Positions 5,205 through 6,829 of a DNA stretch of 6,829 nucleotides are shown here, piece after piece; within the stretch, counting starts at the first letter, position 1; each line of letters begins with the position of its first letter. The notes under the pieces are model-generated. The model ran no database searches and was not told the DNA's origin. It saw nothing but the letters and a program-made list of their open reading frames with translations. The position numbers were made by a program, and so were the translations under genes. This DNA comes from Clostridiales bacterium UBA1248 (lineage in GTDB: Bacteria; Bacillota; Clostridia; Oscillospirales; CAG-272): the NCBI GenBank assembly GCA_002308615.1, contig DBWC01000129.1, forward strand, positions 1 to 6,829, given 5' to 3'.

Positions 5205-6686
5205 TTGGACAAGAGCTTTATAAACAGGAAAAGAACGGCTAAGACGCAGGCAAATCCGGAGGTCGGCGGCGAATACATACTGCCGAACGACTTGCCGGAC
5301 GTAAAAAGAATACTGCACGTTTTCAGCAGGCTTAAGAAAAACGGATGCTTTTTCGATCCGCCCGGCGTGACCGCGGACGCGGAGCTTTCGTATCTTATCG
5401 TTTATTCGGGAGACGACGGGAAGCTCCATTCCGTCAAATACGCGGCGCCATTTACCGCAAGATCGCAGGCGGGCGGGGACGACGACGCGGACACGGTGAC
5501 GGCGTTCTTCTCCTCTCCGGATACGCAGATAAGACTGTCAAACCCGCGTAAATTCCAAATTAAAAGCAGGATCCCCGTGCAGTTTTCCGTATACGGCAAA
5601 GAGGAGCGCACGCCTTATATCGAGGGCGTACAGGATTTTGGGCTTCAATGTCTTGAAAAAAGCGGCGTGACTTATTCCGTATCGTCAGCCCGCGAGGACG
5701 GGATACCGTTTTCGCTTGACGTCAGCATTCCCGATACGTGCCCGGAGCCGGAGGCGATAATCAGCTCATACGCGACGGCTTCGCTGCCGGCGGTAAACGC
5801 CGCGGAGGACAAAGCCGAAATAAGCTTTACCGTCGATCTTACGTTTTTATACACGACGACGGACGGCGGCGTATCGTCATACAAAAGCACGGCGCAGATA
5901 AGCCACGAGCTTGCGGCGGACGGAATGAAGCCGGATTCGGTATGCCGCGGAAGCGTCTGCATCGACGAGCTTTCCTGTGAGCTTACGACGGACAAAAGCG
6001 GCGAGATGCGCGTTATAGAAACGGATCTGACGTATAACGCGGAGGTGCTGTACGAGACGGCGGAGTGCGGCGTATACGTCGCGGATATGTATTCAACGGA
6101 GTATGAAAGCAAAGAAACGTACGGAGATATGACGTTAAGACACGCTCTGCCGGTTTATTCGGCGCATTTCACGTTAAGCGAAAGCGAGGATAAGAAAACC
6201 AAAGGCGATATAATCTTTTCGACCGCAGCGTGCGATAAATACGAGCTGTCTTTTGAAGATACCGCCGCAATTCTGACCGGTGAACTCGATCTGTATATGA
6301 TAACGGAGGAAGACGGAGAATATGAAGGCCGGACCTCGTCCTTCCCTTTCAGGATCGTTTTGCAGTATACGGGAAACGAAAACGACGAATACGAAGCGGA
6401 CGTTTCCGTCTCCTCGCCGTCCGTCAGATCGGACGGGACGAGGCTTATTTCGGACGCGGAGCTTTACGTATCCGTATACGGAACGGAATATGAGACCGTG
6501 CAGACGCTGTCCGCAATGACGATAACAGACGCGCCGATAGGAAAAGAACGTCCGTCTCTGCGTTTATACAGAGCGGATCCCGGGGAGACAGAATGGGATA
6601 CCGCGAAAAAATTCAGGGTATCCGCCTCAGAGCTTCAGAAAGCAAATGAAGAAAACAGCAAAAGAATTTATATTATACCGGGATGA
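5205..6686 (+). CDS. SipL-like spore coat morphogenesis protein (DUF3794/SPOCS repeats, C-terminal LysM)
   Basis: A 493-residue protein without signal peptide or membrane segment, so it acts in the mother-cell cytosol. Three DUF3794 (SPOCS) units seem present: one near 23-130, opened by YILPNDLPDVKRIL (24-37), one near 165-290 and one near 315-440; boundaries are approximate. The C-terminus (about 450-493) is a LysM-like module: LRLYRADPGETEWDTAKKF (452-470), then SASELQKANEEN, ending RIYIIPG. This architecture matches SipL of Clostridioides difficile, which binds SpoIVA through its LysM domain and attaches the coat to the forespore; the function here is inferred from that. The TTG start is set by AGGAGG 8 bases upstream. 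The position 53 bases after sigK suggests shared or parallel mother-cell expression. The LysM module is short and departs from consensus, which may reflect protein binding rather than glycan binding. It ends before a terminator at 6785. Confidence 0.83.
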   Translation: MDKSFINRKRTAKTQANPEVGGEYILPNDLPDVKRILHVFSRLKKNGCFFDPPGVTADAELSYLIVYSGDDGKLHSVKYAAPFTARSQAGGDDDADTVTAFFSSPDTQIRLSNPRKFQIKSRIPVQFSVYGKEERTPYIEGVQDFGLQCLEKSGVTYSVSSAREDGIPFSLDVSIPDTCPEPEAIISSYATASLPAVNAAEDKAEISFTVDLTFLYTTTDGGVSSYKSTAQISHELAADGMKPDSVCRGSVCIDELSCELTTDKSGEMRVIETDLTYNAEVLYETAECGVYVADMYSTEYESKETYGDMTLRHALPVYSAHFTLSESEDKKTKGDIIFSTAACDKYELSFEDTAAILTGELDLYMITEEDGEYEGRTSSFPFRIVLQYTGNENDEYEADVSVSSPSVRSDGTRLISDAELYVSVYGTEYETVQTLSAMTITDAPIGKERPSLRLYRADPGETEWDTAKKFRVSASELQKANEENSKRIYIIPG

Positions 6687-6774
6687 TATCGTAAATGTCA
6701 AATCGGTCTGCGCCATCGTATTTGCCGCGATCATTTTCACTTTTTTGGCTGATCTTTCGCTTAAATGCAGATGA
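6646..6774 (+). CDS. Possible small membrane protein (42 aa) overlapping the sipL-like 3' end
   Basis: Reading the +1 frame from ATG 6646 gives a 42-codon ORF ending at TGA 6772-6774. It overlaps the sipL-like gene by 41 bases and continues through almost all of the gap before the terminator. The product starts MKKTAKEF, has charged residues up to K19, then one hydrophobic stretch (VCAIVFAAIIFTFLADLSL, about 21-39) and ends KCR: the layout of a single-pass small membrane protein. Against it, no good ribosome binding site precedes the ATG (only AGAAAG), the T-rich run makes any frame hydrophobic, and a 29-codon open stretch beyond the gene is not improbable. Translational coupling to the sipL-like gene could replace an SD. 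I do not recognise it; treat it as a candidate only. Confidence 0.3.
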   Translation: MKKTAKEFILYRDDIVNVKSVCAIVFAAIIFTFLADLSLKCR

Positions 6775-6784
6775 TCCGGAATAT

Positions 6785-6808
6785 AAAACCCCGCCTGAGC
6801 GGGGTTTT
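6785..6808. terminator. Bidirectional rho-independent terminator
   Basis: AAAACCCCGC (6785-6794) pairs with GCGGGGTTTT (6799-6808) around the tetraloop CTGA. A-run on one side and T-run on the other let it work on both strands. It ends the sigK/sipL-like unit about 100 bases after the sipL-like stop, and could also stop a leftward transcript entering from beyond the window. Confidence 0.88.
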
Positions 6809-6829
6809 CAATTTGCAGACAAAGCATTT

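Noticed and set aside
5672..6112. 146-codon minus-strand open frame inside the sipL-like gene
   Set aside because: Ser/Thr/Val-rich shadow of the coding strand, no start signals, and the plus-strand protein is well supported.
6627..6827. 66-codon minus-strand frame at the right edge
   Set aside because: It reads straight through the terminator hairpin at 6785-6808 and the antisense of the LysM end, and no SD can be seen for it.

Overview
The window looks like an ordinary chromosomal segment of an endospore-forming Clostridia-type Firmicute. The evidence is an intact pro-sigma-K gene, a DUF3794/LysM spore-coat protein of the SipL type, a DUF421-DUF4363 gene pair, strong AGGAGG ribosome binding sites, and coding sequence of moderate GC that uses ATA freely for isoleucine. 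The species cannot be named from the sequence. No mobile element, CRISPR array, rRNA or tRNA was seen, and coding density is high: no gene-free stretch exceeds about 110 bases.

Left part (1-1740): a near-consensus sigma-A promoter drives a 43-codon acidic ORF of unknown function and then pepD, an M20-family cytosolic dipeptidase with all expected metal and catalytic residues. A 12-bp perfect terminator hairpin closes this unit. Its T-tract runs directly into the start codon of the next gene.

Middle (1741-4349): a rightward pair encodes a DUF421 (YetF-like) membrane protein and a DUF4363 membrane-anchored protein. It meets a leftward pair encoding a Ppx/GppA-type phosphatase and an unrecognised lipoprotein, which overlap by ATGA. 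The two converging units end on one TGATCA, with no bases and no terminator between their stop codons.

Right part (4350-6829): a short divergent control region holds a -10 element for the phosphatase unit and two phased ATCCGTA repeats. It separates the phosphatase from sigK, which carries an N-terminal pro-sequence and is not split by a skin-type element. A SipL-like coat morphogenesis gene with a TTG start follows 53 bases after sigK. A bidirectional terminator closes the window, and just before it a possible 42-codon membrane micro-ORF overlaps the end of the sipL-like gene.

The genes suggest mother-cell sporulation functions (sigK, sipL-like, possibly DUF421/DUF4363) next to housekeeping peptide and phosphate metabolism. 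No convincing new multi-gene system is visible. The most novel items are the two micro-ORFs, the lipoprotein coupled to the phosphatase, and the terminator fused to the DUF421 gene start.
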